From Gemmatimonadaceae bacterium (lineage in GTDB: Bacteria; Gemmatimonadota; Gemmatimonadetes; Gemmatimonadales; Gemmatimonadaceae), in assembly GCA_036496605.1 (NCBI GenBank), contig DASXKV010000051.1:115804-179803 (forward strand): a stretch of DNA of 64,000 nt, in the 5' to 3' direction. The position numbers and the translations under genes were made by a program. The notes under the pieces are model-generated. The model had not been told where the DNA came from and ran no database searches. It saw only the letters and a program-made list of their open reading frames with translations. This document shows, piece by piece, positions 27,660 to 35,866 of the stretch (position 1 is its first letter; every line of letters begins with the position of its first letter).

Positions 27660-28307
27660 ATGGCGGTTCGAGAGTTTACCGATAGCAGTGGGCGCGAGTG
27701 GCGGGCGTGGGACGTCGCGCCGGACGAGCTGAGTCCTCGCACCAAGGATGAGGACTACCTCGCCCAGCTGTATCACACTGGCTGGATTGTGTTCGAGACG
27801 CACGCTGGAGACGATAAGCGCCGGCTCTACCCGATTCCCAAGGGCTGGGCGGAGCTCCCCGATGCGGAGTTGGCGGTCTTGTTGGAGAAAGCGGAAAAGG
27901 TACCGCAGCGGAAGCTGCGCACGGAGAAGGACGCCAGGGGCCCGGCAGCGGTGGAGGAGATCAGGCGCGCCGCTGATTTCAGCGAAGAGGCGGTGGACGA
28001 CCCGGAGCGGGCGCGAAAGCGCGCGCGTGACGATACACCCGATGTCACGGACCTCAACGTTTGGCGCACGTTCCGCTATCCCGGCGGCCGCATCTGGGTC
28101 GTCGGCGTTGCCCACGACACGTCGACTCCCGTGCTTCGCTTCACAGCCGGCGCGCGCGAGATCGATCTCCACGATTGGCCGATGGAGTGGGCAGACTACT
28201 CGCATGAGCAACTCGTGGAACTCCTGCGTCGCGCGTCGCCGCGCGACCACTCGACGGTGGTGCCTAACGGGCCTCGTCGGCGCTGGGATGACGAGAGCCG
28301 CGCCTGA
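27660..28307 (+). CDS. small protein, member C of a local paralogous family, two domain copies
   Basis: 215 aa from ATG 27660 (MAVREFTDSSGREWRAW). Domain copy 1 has TGWIVFETHAGDDKRRLYPI and WAELPDAELAVLLEKA. After an acidic/basic linker a second, diverged copy appears: RTFRYPGGRIWVVGVAH, then LHDWPMEWADYSHEQLVELL. It is divergent from members A and B, sharing a 137-bp promoter region with them. The family resemblance is by eye; no known domain is recognised. The domain may bind something through its conserved Trp residues and RRL-x-P motif, but that is a guess. Confidence 0.72.
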   Translation: MAVREFTDSSGREWRAWDVAPDELSPRTKDEDYLAQLYHTGWIVFETHAGDDKRRLYPIPKGWAELPDAELAVLLEKAEKVPQRKLRTEKDARGPAAVEEIRRAADFSEEAVDDPERARKRARDDTPDVTDLNVWRTFRYPGGRIWVVGVAHDTSTPVLRFTAGAREIDLHDWPMEWADYSHEQLVELLRRASPRDHSTVVPNGPRRRWDDESRA

Positions 28308-28368
28308 CGAGCGCCACCACCGCTCACGACCTAGCGGTCGGCGCTCAGCGACAGGAGGTGAGCACACT

Positions 28369-28490
28369 GGAACTCGTGATCAGGTGACGGGGACTCGCGG
28401 CCAGCGAAGTGGAACTCGTGGTCAGGTGACGGGGACTCGCGGCCGGCGAAGTGGAACTCGTGGTCAGGTGACGGCGACTCGCGGCCAGCT
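28369..28490 (+). repeat. 42-bp tandem repeat, about 2.9 copies
   Basis: Units at 28369-28410, 28411-28452 and 28453-28490 share GGAACTCGTG, TCAGGTGACGG and GACTCGCGGCC with only a few changes. The period is a multiple of three, and one frame repeats a Thr-Arg-Gly-Gln theme, but no start or ribosome site supports a gene. Degenerate pieces (CGCGGCCAGAT) continue to about 28660. Probably a minisatellite in non-coding DNA. Confidence 0.85.
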
Positions 28491-29125
28491 CACCGAGACG
28501 TGAGGTCAGGTCGCGCGGTCGCGAGGTCACATGATCGGAACAGCCGGCCACGCGATCACGACAGCTGGTCGGATGGCGAGGCGCCGAGGTCAACTTACGT
28601 GGACGGCAGGCAGCTCGCGTGGACGAGCGGCCAGATGACGAGAACGCGCGGCCAGATCGCGCGGACCGCCGGACGGCTCACCGCCCCGAAGAAATCACGA
28701 CATGGACTAACGGGCCTGACGATTCCGCCGCCGTGACGATGCTCGTCCGCAACAACGTGAGCTGAGCAGCACTATCCGTCGGTTGACGGCGCGTCGCCTT
28801 CTGACGACGCTGATGTGCAGCAGCACATAACCGTTAGAAAGTCTACTCTCCGTACTCTCTTTGACCGTTAGGCAGCGTTAGGTGACGTGGAGCACGAACG
28901 ATCGGCCAAATGGCCCCAAGCAATTCGCCGTCATATCGTGCACATCGCCAGCGCACAAACTGAACGCCCCCTTTGGCGAATCGGTCAGCAAACAGCCTAA
29001 CTAGCGAACCAGCAGGGAGTTGAGTCACTGTCAACGAGGGGGGTGACAGGGCGCACTTCCTGCTCGTCACCCAAGTGATCGGCGCGACTATCACTTCCGT
29101 CGCGCTCGCTTCTCAAAAGGTTCAC
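28491..29125. other. non-coding stretch after the tandem repeat
   Basis: About 630 bases with no convincing gene. The first part is degenerate repeat material rich in CGCGGCCAG-like words. Two CGTTAGG words sit 10 bp apart at 28866 and 28876. The last 200 bases become more AT-rich and should hold the promoter of the first minor-pilin cassette, whose start has an AAAGG site at about 29116. Confidence 0.5.
28866..28882 (+). repeat. closely spaced pair of the CGTTAGG word
   Basis: Two direct copies, 28866-28872 and 28876-28882, separated by CAG in non-coding DNA. This is the densest occurrence of the window-wide word; elsewhere copies average one per 1.3 kb. Here no protein sequence can explain it. 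Confidence 0.8.
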
Positions 29126-29572
29126 ATGCTTCTCAATCGCCGCGGCTTCACGATCGTGGAATTGTTCACCGTGCTCGTGATCATGGGCGTGGTGGGCACT
29201 CTGTCGATCGCCCGCTTCACTGCATACATCGCCCACGAGCGCGTGACAAAAGCAACGGTCGGTCTCGCCGACGACCTGCGCATGGCGTTCGCCGTGCCCG
29301 GGCGTATTCGCCGGCCGGTGCGCATCTGGTGCGACACGGCCCGTATGCAAATGCTCGTTACGGATCGTGCGCGCACGACGACCTACCGCATGACCGCGTT
29401 CGGCTCCCGTTACAACCTCAAGAGCAGCAACGTCACGTACTACCCGTCGTCGGCGTGGATCGAGATCTACCCCAACGGTTTCGCCTCCGACACGATGGTC
29501 ATCACCCTCTCTTCGAATGGCTACACGCACAGTCTGAAGGTCTCGAAGGGCGGGATGGTTCAGGTTCGGTGA
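29126..29572 (+). CDS. FimT/GspH-like minor pilin, cassette 1
   Basis: 148 aa. Type III signal RRG|FTIVE followed by a hydrophobic helix (LFTVLVIMGVVGTLSIARF), the class of prepilin cut by PilD before the Phe. The globular part is a small beta-rich domain typical of FimT/GspH. ATG 29126 has an AAAGG site; the upstream extension has no support. First gene of a four-gene cassette with 7-20 bp gaps. Expected to prime or sit at the tip of a type IV pilus or pseudopilus. Confidence 0.85.
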   Translation: MLLNRRGFTIVELFTVLVIMGVVGTLSIARFTAYIAHERVTKATVGLADDLRMAFAVPGRIRRPVRIWCDTARMQMLVTDRARTTTYRMTAFGSRYNLKSSNVTYYPSSAWIEIYPNGFASDTMVITLSSNGYTHSLKVSKGGMVQVR

Positions 29573-29579
29573 GGAACTC

Positions 29580-30026
29580 ATGAGCTCACGCACTGTTTCG
29601 CGCAGGCCGCGCCGCGGCCTCTCGCTCATCGAAGTCATGATCGCCGTCATGGTTCTCGCAATCATGATGACGTTCGTCGGTCACATCTCGTCGGCCATCG
29701 CGCAGTCCAATCGGCGCAGCGACGTGATTGCGAAGCGCACGTTTGCAATGCAACAACAGGCGAACATCATCGGGGCGATGCAGTTCTCGAGCCTGACCTC
29801 GGCCAAGTTGCCTGCGTCGAAGAGCTTCACCCTCGGCAACTTCAACTACATCCGCCGGGTGACGCTCTCGACAACCGGCACCGTCACCAGCGGCCAGACG
29901 ACTGCGATCACGATCACCATCGTACCGCAAACGGGCTACCCCAGCGACAGCCTCCTCAAGGAGTCGCTGTCGATGCTCCGTAGCGCTCCGAACTGCGGGA
30001 CGGTCCTTGGCACGGCCACGTGCTGA
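29580..30026 (+). CDS. PilV-like minor pilin, cassette 1
   Basis: 148 aa. Leader MSSRTVSRRPRRG, cleavage before LSLIEVMIAVMV, then a long N-terminal helix. The two Cys at the C-terminus (NCGTVLGTATC) probably form a disulphide loop. It starts 7 bp after the FimT-like gene with GAGGA upstream. The PilV assignment rests on position and the LSLIEVMIA motif; the globular parts of these proteins vary widely. Confidence 0.8.
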   Translation: MSSRTVSRRPRRGLSLIEVMIAVMVLAIMMTFVGHISSAIAQSNRRSDVIAKRTFAMQQQANIIGAMQFSSLTSAKLPASKSFTLGNFNYIRRVTLSTTGTVTSGQTTAITITIVPQTGYPSDSLLKESLSMLRSAPNCGTVLGTATC

Positions 30027-30036
30027 CAAATTGTCT

Positions 30037-30933
30037 ATGATCAGAATCCACTCATCAACCGGGCGCCGTCGGGCCGGCTTCTCACTCATCGAAGTGCTGG
30101 CCTGTCTCGTCATTCTCGCCGTCCTCGGTGCCGCGCTCACGCGCATGATGCTGGCGCAGAGCCGTCTGTACGAGCTGCAGCGCGCCCAGCGTGACGCGCG
30201 TGCGATTGGCCGTACGTCGATGAACTTGCTCTTCTCCGATCTGCGCATGGTGCACGATGGCGCCGACGCGGCCGGCAGCGTGATCATCGCGTCGCCCGAG
30301 ACCCTCGAGGTGCGCGTTCCGTATGCATTGGGGCTCATCTGCGGCAACAACGGCTCGGCGACGACGGTCAGCATGCTCGTCGCGGACTCGGCGGTGCGGG
30401 CGATGGCAAAATACGCTGGCTGGGCGTGGCGAAATCACGTCACTGGGAAGTACACCTACATTCCCGGCGACACGATCTCCAACTCACCGGTGACCTCGTC
30501 ATCGCTGACGTTATGCAATTTGACCGCGAAGATCGGATTCGATACGGTCGCCGGTCGCACCTGGGGAGCGCTCGACCTCAAGCCAATGACGTTGGCGGCG
30601 GGCCTTCAGCCCGGGGCGCCCGTGTTCCTCTATCAAGACATCACGTACTACTTCGCCAGTTCGGCCAGCTACCCGGGAAGGTTTGGGTTGTATCGCCTTG
30701 TCGGCGGTCGGTCGGCCGACGAGCTGGTCGCTCCCTTCGACGCTGGCGCACGCTTCAAGTTCTTCGTTCGTAACACCGATACGTCCACTGTCATTCCTCC
30801 AGCGGTGCTCGACAGTCTGGTCGGAGTGTCCCTCGTGCTGACGGGCTCGAGTCCGTCGCACATGGCCGGGCGCACGGCCGAGAAGTCCCGGATGGAAACG
30901 GCCGTGTTGTTCCGCAATCACCCCGGCTTCTAG
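30037..30933 (+). CDS. PilW-like minor pilin, cassette 1
   Basis: 298 aa. Leader MIRIHSSTGRRRAG, cleavage before FSLIEVLACLVILA, and the RLYELQRAQRDARAIGRTSMN helix usual for PilW/GspJ. The globular domain of about 240 residues is beta-rich. ATG 30037 begins 10 bp after the previous stop; an upstream alternative at 30007 overlaps the preceding gene. Probably part of the pilus-tip complex with its neighbours. Confidence 0.82.
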   Translation: MIRIHSSTGRRRAGFSLIEVLACLVILAVLGAALTRMMLAQSRLYELQRAQRDARAIGRTSMNLLFSDLRMVHDGADAAGSVIIASPETLEVRVPYALGLICGNNGSATTVSMLVADSAVRAMAKYAGWAWRNHVTGKYTYIPGDTISNSPVTSSSLTLCNLTAKIGFDTVAGRTWGALDLKPMTLAAGLQPGAPVFLYQDITYYFASSASYPGRFGLYRLVGGRSADELVAPFDAGARFKFFVRNTDTSTVIPPAVLDSLVGVSLVLTGSSPSHMAGRTAEKSRMETAVLFRNHPGF

Positions 30934-30953
30934 CGGATTCAGGAGATCTCGTT

Positions 30954-32099
30954 ATGCAAGCACTCAAGAATCGGGTCGGGTTCGCCCTTCCGCTCGTCGT
31001 CATGTTCCTCGTCGTTCTGAGCTTTGCGCTCGCCGCGGGCCTCGCGGCAACGGCGGCGGAAAGCACAACGTCGACGGCGCAGCGCGGGCAGAACCGTGCG
31101 TATCAGATTGCGGAGATGGGTTTGCAGCGCTTCATCGTGCAGCGCGACAGCATCTGCCACATCAGCGGTAACACATGCATCGGCGACCCTGGCACCGGGA
31201 CCGCGGGCCAGCAGGACAGCGTTCAGCTTACTACGCCCGGCGGTTATGCGGTTGTCGTTTCGCGTTTGCTGCGTCCTCAGCAGGGCATCAAGGATACGAT
31301 TCCGGCGCTGTATTTCATACGCGCGCGGGGCGTGGACTCGACGAGCAAGTTGCGTGGCAACGACACGACCACGAGCACTCGCACCGTCGGCTTGATGGTG
31401 CAATGGTCGACGATCACGATGAACGTGACCGGTGCATGGACCAGCCTCTCGGGGCTGAACAAGCAAGGCAACGCGGGACAGATCGACGGGAACGATCAGT
31501 GCGGCCACAAGGCGGCCGTCGCCGGGATCATGGTGCCGAAGGGCGACTACACAGAGTCGGGCGGCTTCACGCCCACCGGCAATCCGCCGCTCGACACGTC
31601 GAAGACGCTGGCGCAGCTCGAGCCCCTGGTGACGATCGATTGGAATTCGATCATCAATCAGAATGCCCTGCCGGCGGACTTCACCGTCCCTCCCGATAAC
31701 TTCCCTGATGCGACCTGGTTTGCGGCCGACACGGGCCGGTGGCCAGTGATTCGCGTTCACACAAACGGCTTCGCGCTGCCTAACGCTGGCCGCGGCATCA
31801 TCATCGCCGACTCGGACTTCACGATCTCCGGCAGTAACATGTGGGAGGGGATCATTATGGTCGGCGGGCAGCTCAGGTCGAACGGGAACAATACCACTGC
31901 GGGTACTACGGTGAGCGGGCTGAATTACCTGCTGCCCGGCTCCGTGCAGCCGCCGCCCGGAGACATCAATGACAACGCGACCGCGAACGGTACGAAGACG
32001 TACGTTTATAACTCGTGCTACGTCTCGCGCGCGACACAGAAACTGCATCACTACGTTCCGCTCGCGAACACCTGGATCGACGACGTGCCGGTGTGGTGA
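30954..32099 (+). CDS. PilX-like minor pilin, cassette 1
   Basis: 381 aa. N-terminus NRVGFALPLVVMFLVVLSFA matches the PilX/GspK-type helix, without the Glu5 of ordinary pilins. A helix with repeated Ala/Thr is followed by a large domain containing GRGIIIADSDFTISGSNMW and EGIIMVGGQL, a parallel-beta element also present in the cassette 2 gene. CAGGAGAT precedes the start. Last gene of cassette 1; a strong hairpin follows at 32163. Confidence 0.8.
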   Translation: MQALKNRVGFALPLVVMFLVVLSFALAAGLAATAAESTTSTAQRGQNRAYQIAEMGLQRFIVQRDSICHISGNTCIGDPGTGTAGQQDSVQLTTPGGYAVVVSRLLRPQQGIKDTIPALYFIRARGVDSTSKLRGNDTTTSTRTVGLMVQWSTITMNVTGAWTSLSGLNKQGNAGQIDGNDQCGHKAAVAGIMVPKGDYTESGGFTPTGNPPLDTSKTLAQLEPLVTIDWNSIINQNALPADFTVPPDNFPDATWFAADTGRWPVIRVHTNGFALPNAGRGIIIADSDFTISGSNMWEGIIMVGGQLRSNGNNTTAGTTVSGLNYLLPGSVQPPPGDINDNATANGTKTYVYNSCYVSRATQKLHHYVPLANTWIDDVPVW

Positions 32100-32162
32100 T
32101 CGGGAGGGGCTAGGGCACTTAGGGGCTAGGGCATAGGATCCAGTTTAGCGAATCATAATTGG

Positions 32163-32203
32163 CCGCCGTCGGAGTGTTCAATTCCTGAACACCGCGACGG
32201 CGG
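32163..32203 (+). terminator. long perfect hairpin between the two minor-pilin cassettes
   Basis: CCGCCGTCG (32163-32171) and GTGTTCA (32174-32180) pair with TGAACAC (32186-32192) and CGACGGCGG (32195-32203), with a GA/CG internal mismatch and a 5-base loop: 16 pairs in all. No T-run follows on either strand, so it could be a terminator, an mRNA stabiliser at the cassette 1 end, or an operator. Confidence 0.6.
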
Positions 32204-32295
32204 TCGCCGTTGTGACCGGTGACACTTCGGTTCGTCGCCTGGAATGAAATGTTTGCTGCCGATGAGAACGCGTTAAACACTCAACGTCTCCGACG

Positions 32296-32766
32296 TTGGA
32301 GGTCGGCCTGTTTCGCACTCGGTCTGGTTATACGATCACCGAGATGATCGTGGTCCTGATCATCTTCGCGGTCGTCACGAGCCTGAGCATTCCGCGGCTG
32401 CACGCCGCATCCTCCTCCGCGGGGTTGCGGTCCGCGCGCACGCAGACGGCCATCTATCTCGCCACGGCGCATGCACTCGCGGTCCAGCGCGGCCGCGAGG
32501 CGCGCTTCGTTCGCAGCGGCAATAGCGTCACCGTCACCGTCGACTCGTCAGGCACGCAGGTCGTCTACGGCCAGCCGCACGATCTCTCGCGCGAGCATGG
32601 CGTGAGCATTCCGACGACGTCGCACGACACGATCAGGTTCGACCCGCGCGGCTTTGCCGTCGGCGCCGGTACCACCGAAAAGGTCGTACTCACGCGTGAC
32701 GGCATGCGCGACTCCGTCTGCATGTCGAAGCTCGGCAAGATCATTACCCGAGGGTGCTCGATATGA
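32296..32766 (+). CDS. FimT/GspH-like minor pilin, cassette 2
   Basis: Prepilin with cleavage before YTITEMIVVLIIFAVVTSLS. The frame has no ATG. TTG 32296 gives 156 aa, but GGAGG at 32298-32302 lies 5 nt before CTG 32308, which would give FRTRSG as leader, so a CTG start at 32308 is at least as likely. The globular part has SGNSVTVTVDSSGTQVVYG and ends in Cys (ITRGCSI). It shares the order and type of cassette 1 but little identity outside the helix. Overlaps the next gene by 4 bp. Confidence 0.8.
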   Translation: MEVGLFRTRSGYTITEMIVVLIIFAVVTSLSIPRLHAASSSAGLRSARTQTAIYLATAHALAVQRGREARFVRSGNSVTVTVDSSGTQVVYGQPHDLSREHGVSIPTTSHDTIRFDPRGFAVGAGTTEKVVLTRDGMRDSVCMSKLGKIITRGCSI

Positions 32767-33140
32767 AGGCGATACCAGCTCGGCTGCAAGCACGTCGTGG
32801 CGTGACGATGGTCGAGCTGCTCGTCGCGCTCGCGATCGTCAGCGTCGGCGTCTTCGGTCTCGCCGGGGGCGCGACGCTCGTGACACGACTCATGGGCGGC
32901 GGCACCGTGCAATCGCGCGCCGCTACGATCGCGAATGCGCACATCGAGCAGCTCCGCGCAAAGTCCTGCGCGAGTCTCTCGAGCGGTACTGATACGGTTC
33001 GCAGTGTCATCACGAGCTGGACCGTGACGTCCGTCAGCGTCAGCGGCACGACGCGCGGGGCGAGCATCGGCATGACCGTGCAGTATCCGACGACGAAGGG
33101 AATGCGGACACAGTCCTACAACACGATCTTGCCATGCTGA
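32763..33140 (+). CDS. PilV-like minor pilin, cassette 2
   Basis: 125 aa from ATG 32763 (MKAIPARLQARRG), cleavage before VTMVELLVALAIVSVGVFGL. The ATGA overlap with the FimT-like gene sets the start. A single-domain globular part ends in Cys (YNTILPC) and has another Cys near residue 70, suggesting a disulphide. It corresponds in position to the PilV-like gene at 29580. Confidence 0.8.
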   Translation: MKAIPARLQARRGVTMVELLVALAIVSVGVFGLAGGATLVTRLMGGGTVQSRAATIANAHIEQLRAKSCASLSSGTDTVRSVITSWTVTSVSVSGTTRGASIGMTVQYPTTKGMRTQSYNTILPC

Positions 33141-34054
33141 GTCTAGCTGCTCGCCGCCGCGGCTTCACGCTCCCGGAGATGCTCTTCGTGCTCGTGATCT
33201 TCGGTCTCGTCGCTGGCGCGCTGATGCGGATCATTCTGCGCCAGCAGCGATTCTACGCGAGCACGACCGATCTCATCGCCATGCGCACGACGCTGCGCGA
33301 CATCGGCGAGGCGTTGCCCTCGGATCTGCGCGGCATTTCGTCCGTCGGCGGCGACATCTACGCGATGTCGGATTCGGCGATCGACTTTCGGCTCTCGACG
33401 GGAATCTCCGTCATCTGCAGCATCGGCGTCGCGCGCCTAACGGCTGTCATTCCTCCAACGAATCTGTCGAACAAGAGCGCTCTCACCACCTGGATCTCGG
33501 CCCCGACCACCGGGGACACGATGTTCGTGTACAATCCGGGCTCGACGAGCGCCCTCTCCGACGACTCGTGGCAAGGGCCCATTCCCGTGACCGCGGCACT
33601 CGGCGTTGGCACATGCCCGACGTCGACCGGCTTCACCTCGACGACGAGCGAAGCGAGCAACTCGATAACGCTCACCTTCAGTACGGCGCTTGCCGCGAAC
33701 GTCGTTCCCGGCAACGTCATCCGCTTCTATCGCCACGCGAAGTACAAGCTGTTTCAACCCGTGGGCTCGAGCTCGTGGTATCTCGGCTATCAGGAGTGTC
33801 CGGCAGGCCTGTGTGGCACCATGCAGCCCGTCGCCGGACCGTATCTGGCCTATTCCGCCAACCCCGGGTCGACGGGCCTTCGCTTCGTGTTCCGTGATTC
33901 GACGGGCGCAGTGACGGCGACGACGCCGCAAGTCGCGCGCATCGACATCGTCGCGAAAGCGCAAACCGAGAATCCCATTCGTATGCCCGGGCGGCCGGAG
34001 GACTACTACAGCGATTCGCTCGTCGTCACCGTCGCTCTGCGCAATCGATCCTGA
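33134..34054 (+). CDS. PilW-like minor pilin, cassette 2
   Basis: 306 aa. Leader MLSLAARRRG, cleavage before FTLPEMLFVLVIFGLVAGAL, then the RQQRFYASTTDLIAMRTTLR helix of PilW. The globular domain carries Cys pairs near residue 95 and around ECPAGLCG. Overlaps the preceding stop by 7 bp, so it is translationally coupled. Positional equivalent of the 30037 gene. Confidence 0.82.
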   Translation: MLSLAARRRGFTLPEMLFVLVIFGLVAGALMRIILRQQRFYASTTDLIAMRTTLRDIGEALPSDLRGISSVGGDIYAMSDSAIDFRLSTGISVICSIGVARLTAVIPPTNLSNKSALTTWISAPTTGDTMFVYNPGSTSALSDDSWQGPIPVTAALGVGTCPTSTGFTSTTSEASNSITLTFSTALAANVVPGNVIRFYRHAKYKLFQPVGSSSWYLGYQECPAGLCGTMQPVAGPYLAYSANPGSTGLRFVFRDSTGAVTATTPQVARIDIVAKAQTENPIRMPGRPEDYYSDSLVVTVALRNRS

Positions 34055-34067
34055 CGAGGTTACCCAA

Positions 34068-35228
34068 ATGCATTCTTCGACTCATACCCGGCAGCGCCGC
34101 GGTTTCGCGCTCGCGATGTCGCTCCTCGCCATCGTCCTTATCGGGGCGATGGTCGCGGGCGGCTACATGGCCGGTATTCAGTATTATCGAATCGGACGCA
34201 ACTCGCTCGTCGAAGAGCGCGCCCTATCGGCGACGGAGCTCGGCCTCGACTCCGCGTATGCGCTCTGGAACAAGTCCTGGAACACGCAGACGACCGGCAC
34301 GGTGACGACACTCTCGTACGCCGCGGCGAACGGTTCCTGGGTCGATACGGTTCGTATCACAAAGCTCAATCAGCTCTCGTCGCTGATCGTGTCCGAAGGC
34401 CGTGCGGGCGGCTACGGCACGCCGCTCAGTGCTCGTCGCCGTGTCGCGATGATCGTCGTGCTCAACATGCCGAAGGTGAATCAGCTCGGCGCACTCACGA
34501 GCCGCGGTACCGTAACGATCGGGGGTAGCACCGCGATCAGCGGAAACGATACGTCGCTCGCGGGTTGGAATTGTCCAACCGCAGGATCCGGCGTGGCCGG
34601 TGTGGCTGTGCCTTCGTTCTCCAACCTCGCCTGGGGTGGTAGCTGCGCAGGTGGTACGTGCATCCAGGGTTCTCCGCTCGTGTCTATCAGCCCTGCCGCG
34701 AATGATACCAATACCTACTTCAGCTATGGCACGATGAAGTGGCCACAGCTCGTCGCCATGGCCGACAAATCGGTTAGCGGTACGCTCACGCACGTGAGGG
34801 CCTCGACGCTCAGCAGCGGTGGGACGACCGTGTGCGCCACGAGCGTCAACACGAACTGGGGCGACCCGAATCGCGCGACGCCATCGGGCGCGTGTGAGAG
34901 CTACTTCCCGGTTGTTTATGCGCCAGGCGACATCTCGATCAACGGCGACCAGGGTCAGGGGGTCCTGCTCGTCAACGGCAACCTGAGCATCCAGGGCGGC
35001 TTTACCTTCTATGGACAGATCATCGTGCGTGGAACGGTGAAGCTCACGGGTACCGGGAACCACGTCTACGGCGGCGTCATGGCCGCGACCGTTGTCGACA
35101 GCACGGATGCAAGCAAACTGTCCGGTAACAGTTCCATTCGTTACTCGCGATGTGCCGTGACATCCGTGTTCCTCAACTCGGCGATGGGTAGCCGCGCCCC
35201 GCAGCGTAGTTGGATCGAATTGTTCTAG
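34068..35228 (+). CDS. PilX-like minor pilin, cassette 2
   Basis: 386 aa. N-terminus RRGFALAMSLLAIVLIGAMV, then EERALSATELGLDSAYALWN. The large domain has VVYAPGDISINGDQGQG and VLLVNGNLSIQGGFTFYGQI, matching the beta element of its cassette 1 counterpart. Three or four Cys probably form disulphides. Last gene of cassette 2; the MOSC gene follows after about 95 bp. Confidence 0.8.
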   Translation: MHSSTHTRQRRGFALAMSLLAIVLIGAMVAGGYMAGIQYYRIGRNSLVEERALSATELGLDSAYALWNKSWNTQTTGTVTTLSYAAANGSWVDTVRITKLNQLSSLIVSEGRAGGYGTPLSARRRVAMIVVLNMPKVNQLGALTSRGTVTIGGSTAISGNDTSLAGWNCPTAGSGVAGVAVPSFSNLAWGGSCAGGTCIQGSPLVSISPAANDTNTYFSYGTMKWPQLVAMADKSVSGTLTHVRASTLSSGGTTVCATSVNTNWGDPNRATPSGACESYFPVVYAPGDISINGDQGQGVLLVNGNLSIQGGFTFYGQIIVRGTVKLTGTGNHVYGGVMAATVVDSTDASKLSGNSSIRYSRCAVTSVFLNSAMGSRAPQRSWIELF

Positions 35229-35324
35229 GACCTTTCGCGCACCTCTCGAATCGTAGAGTTTACACGAGGCGCGTCGCCTATGGCGGCGCGCCTCGTCGTT
35301 AGGGACAAAAGGTGAGCGAGAAGA

Positions 35325-35780
35325 ATGTCCGAGAAGGTCCTTGGCGAGCGAGGGCGGCTCGAAGCGATCTGGCTCAAGCGAGCGCACCGCGGCCCGATGG
35401 ATCCGGTGACAACGGCCGATCTCGTCGAGGGACAGGGCGTCGCCGGCAGCGTCGATCGTAGCCGGCGCCGGCAGGTGACCATCCTTGCACGAGAGGCATG
35501 GAGCGCGTGCATGGCCGAACTGAACGCATGGCTCGATCCATCGACCCGCCGCGCAAATCTGCTCGTGAGCGGAATCGAGCTCGCGCGAACGCGAGACCGC
35601 ATACTGCGCATTGGCGATGCACGATTGCTCATCGGCGGCGAAGTCACGCCCTGCGAGCGCATGGAGGAGGCACTCGCGGGCCTCCAGGCAACGATGCGAC
35701 CAGACTGGCGCGGTGGCGCATTTGCGCAGGTGCTGTCGGGTGGCACCGTACATGTCGGCGACGTGGTGGAATGGGCATGA
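35325..35780 (+). CDS. MOSC domain protein
   Basis: 151 aa. MOSC features: IWLKRAHRGPMDPVTTADL near the start, GQGVAGSVDRSRRRQVT, RRANLLVSGIELARTR, and the GEVTPCERM segment with the conserved Cys that binds sulphur in molybdenum cofactor sulphurases. Small stand-alone MOSC proteins are thought to handle Moco or sulphur transfer. AAAGGTGAGCGAGAAG precedes the start. It may work with the MogA/MoaB-like protein at 14.4 kb, but they are not linked. Confidence 0.85.
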   Translation: MSEKVLGERGRLEAIWLKRAHRGPMDPVTTADLVEGQGVAGSVDRSRRRQVTILAREAWSACMAELNAWLDPSTRRANLLVSGIELARTRDRILRIGDARLLIGGEVTPCERMEEALAGLQATMRPDWRGGAFAQVLSGGTVHVGDVVEWA

Positions 35781-35797
35781 CGCCAGTGCACAAAATG

Positions 35798-35831
35798 CGA
35801 ACCGCCCCGCGGAAAGCCGCGGGGCGGTTCG
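35798..35831 (-). terminator. hairpin terminator between MOSC gene and pilA
   Basis: CGAACCGCCCCGCGG and CCGCGGGGCGGTTCG form a 15-bp perfect stem with a short AAAG loop. On the minus strand it is followed by CATTTTG, so it fits as the pilA terminator; it may also stop transcription coming from the MOSC side. Confidence 0.75.
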
Positions 35832-35866
35832 GAGATCCTCTAGGCCCGAACCTCTAGACCTATCCG

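Noticed and set aside
28369..28490. Possible CRISPR array
   Set aside because: Units are directly adjacent and nearly identical through their whole 42 bp, with no variable spacers, and no cas genes are near.
28500..28736. 78-codon open frame after the tandem repeat
   Set aside because: Reads as degenerate repeat (Thr-Arg-Gly-Gln) with no start context and no similarity to a folded protein.
30939..32051. 370-codon open frame on the minus strand
   Set aside because: Antisense to the cassette 1 PilX-like gene; Arg/His-rich random composition and no ribosome site. The plus-strand pilin is clearly real.
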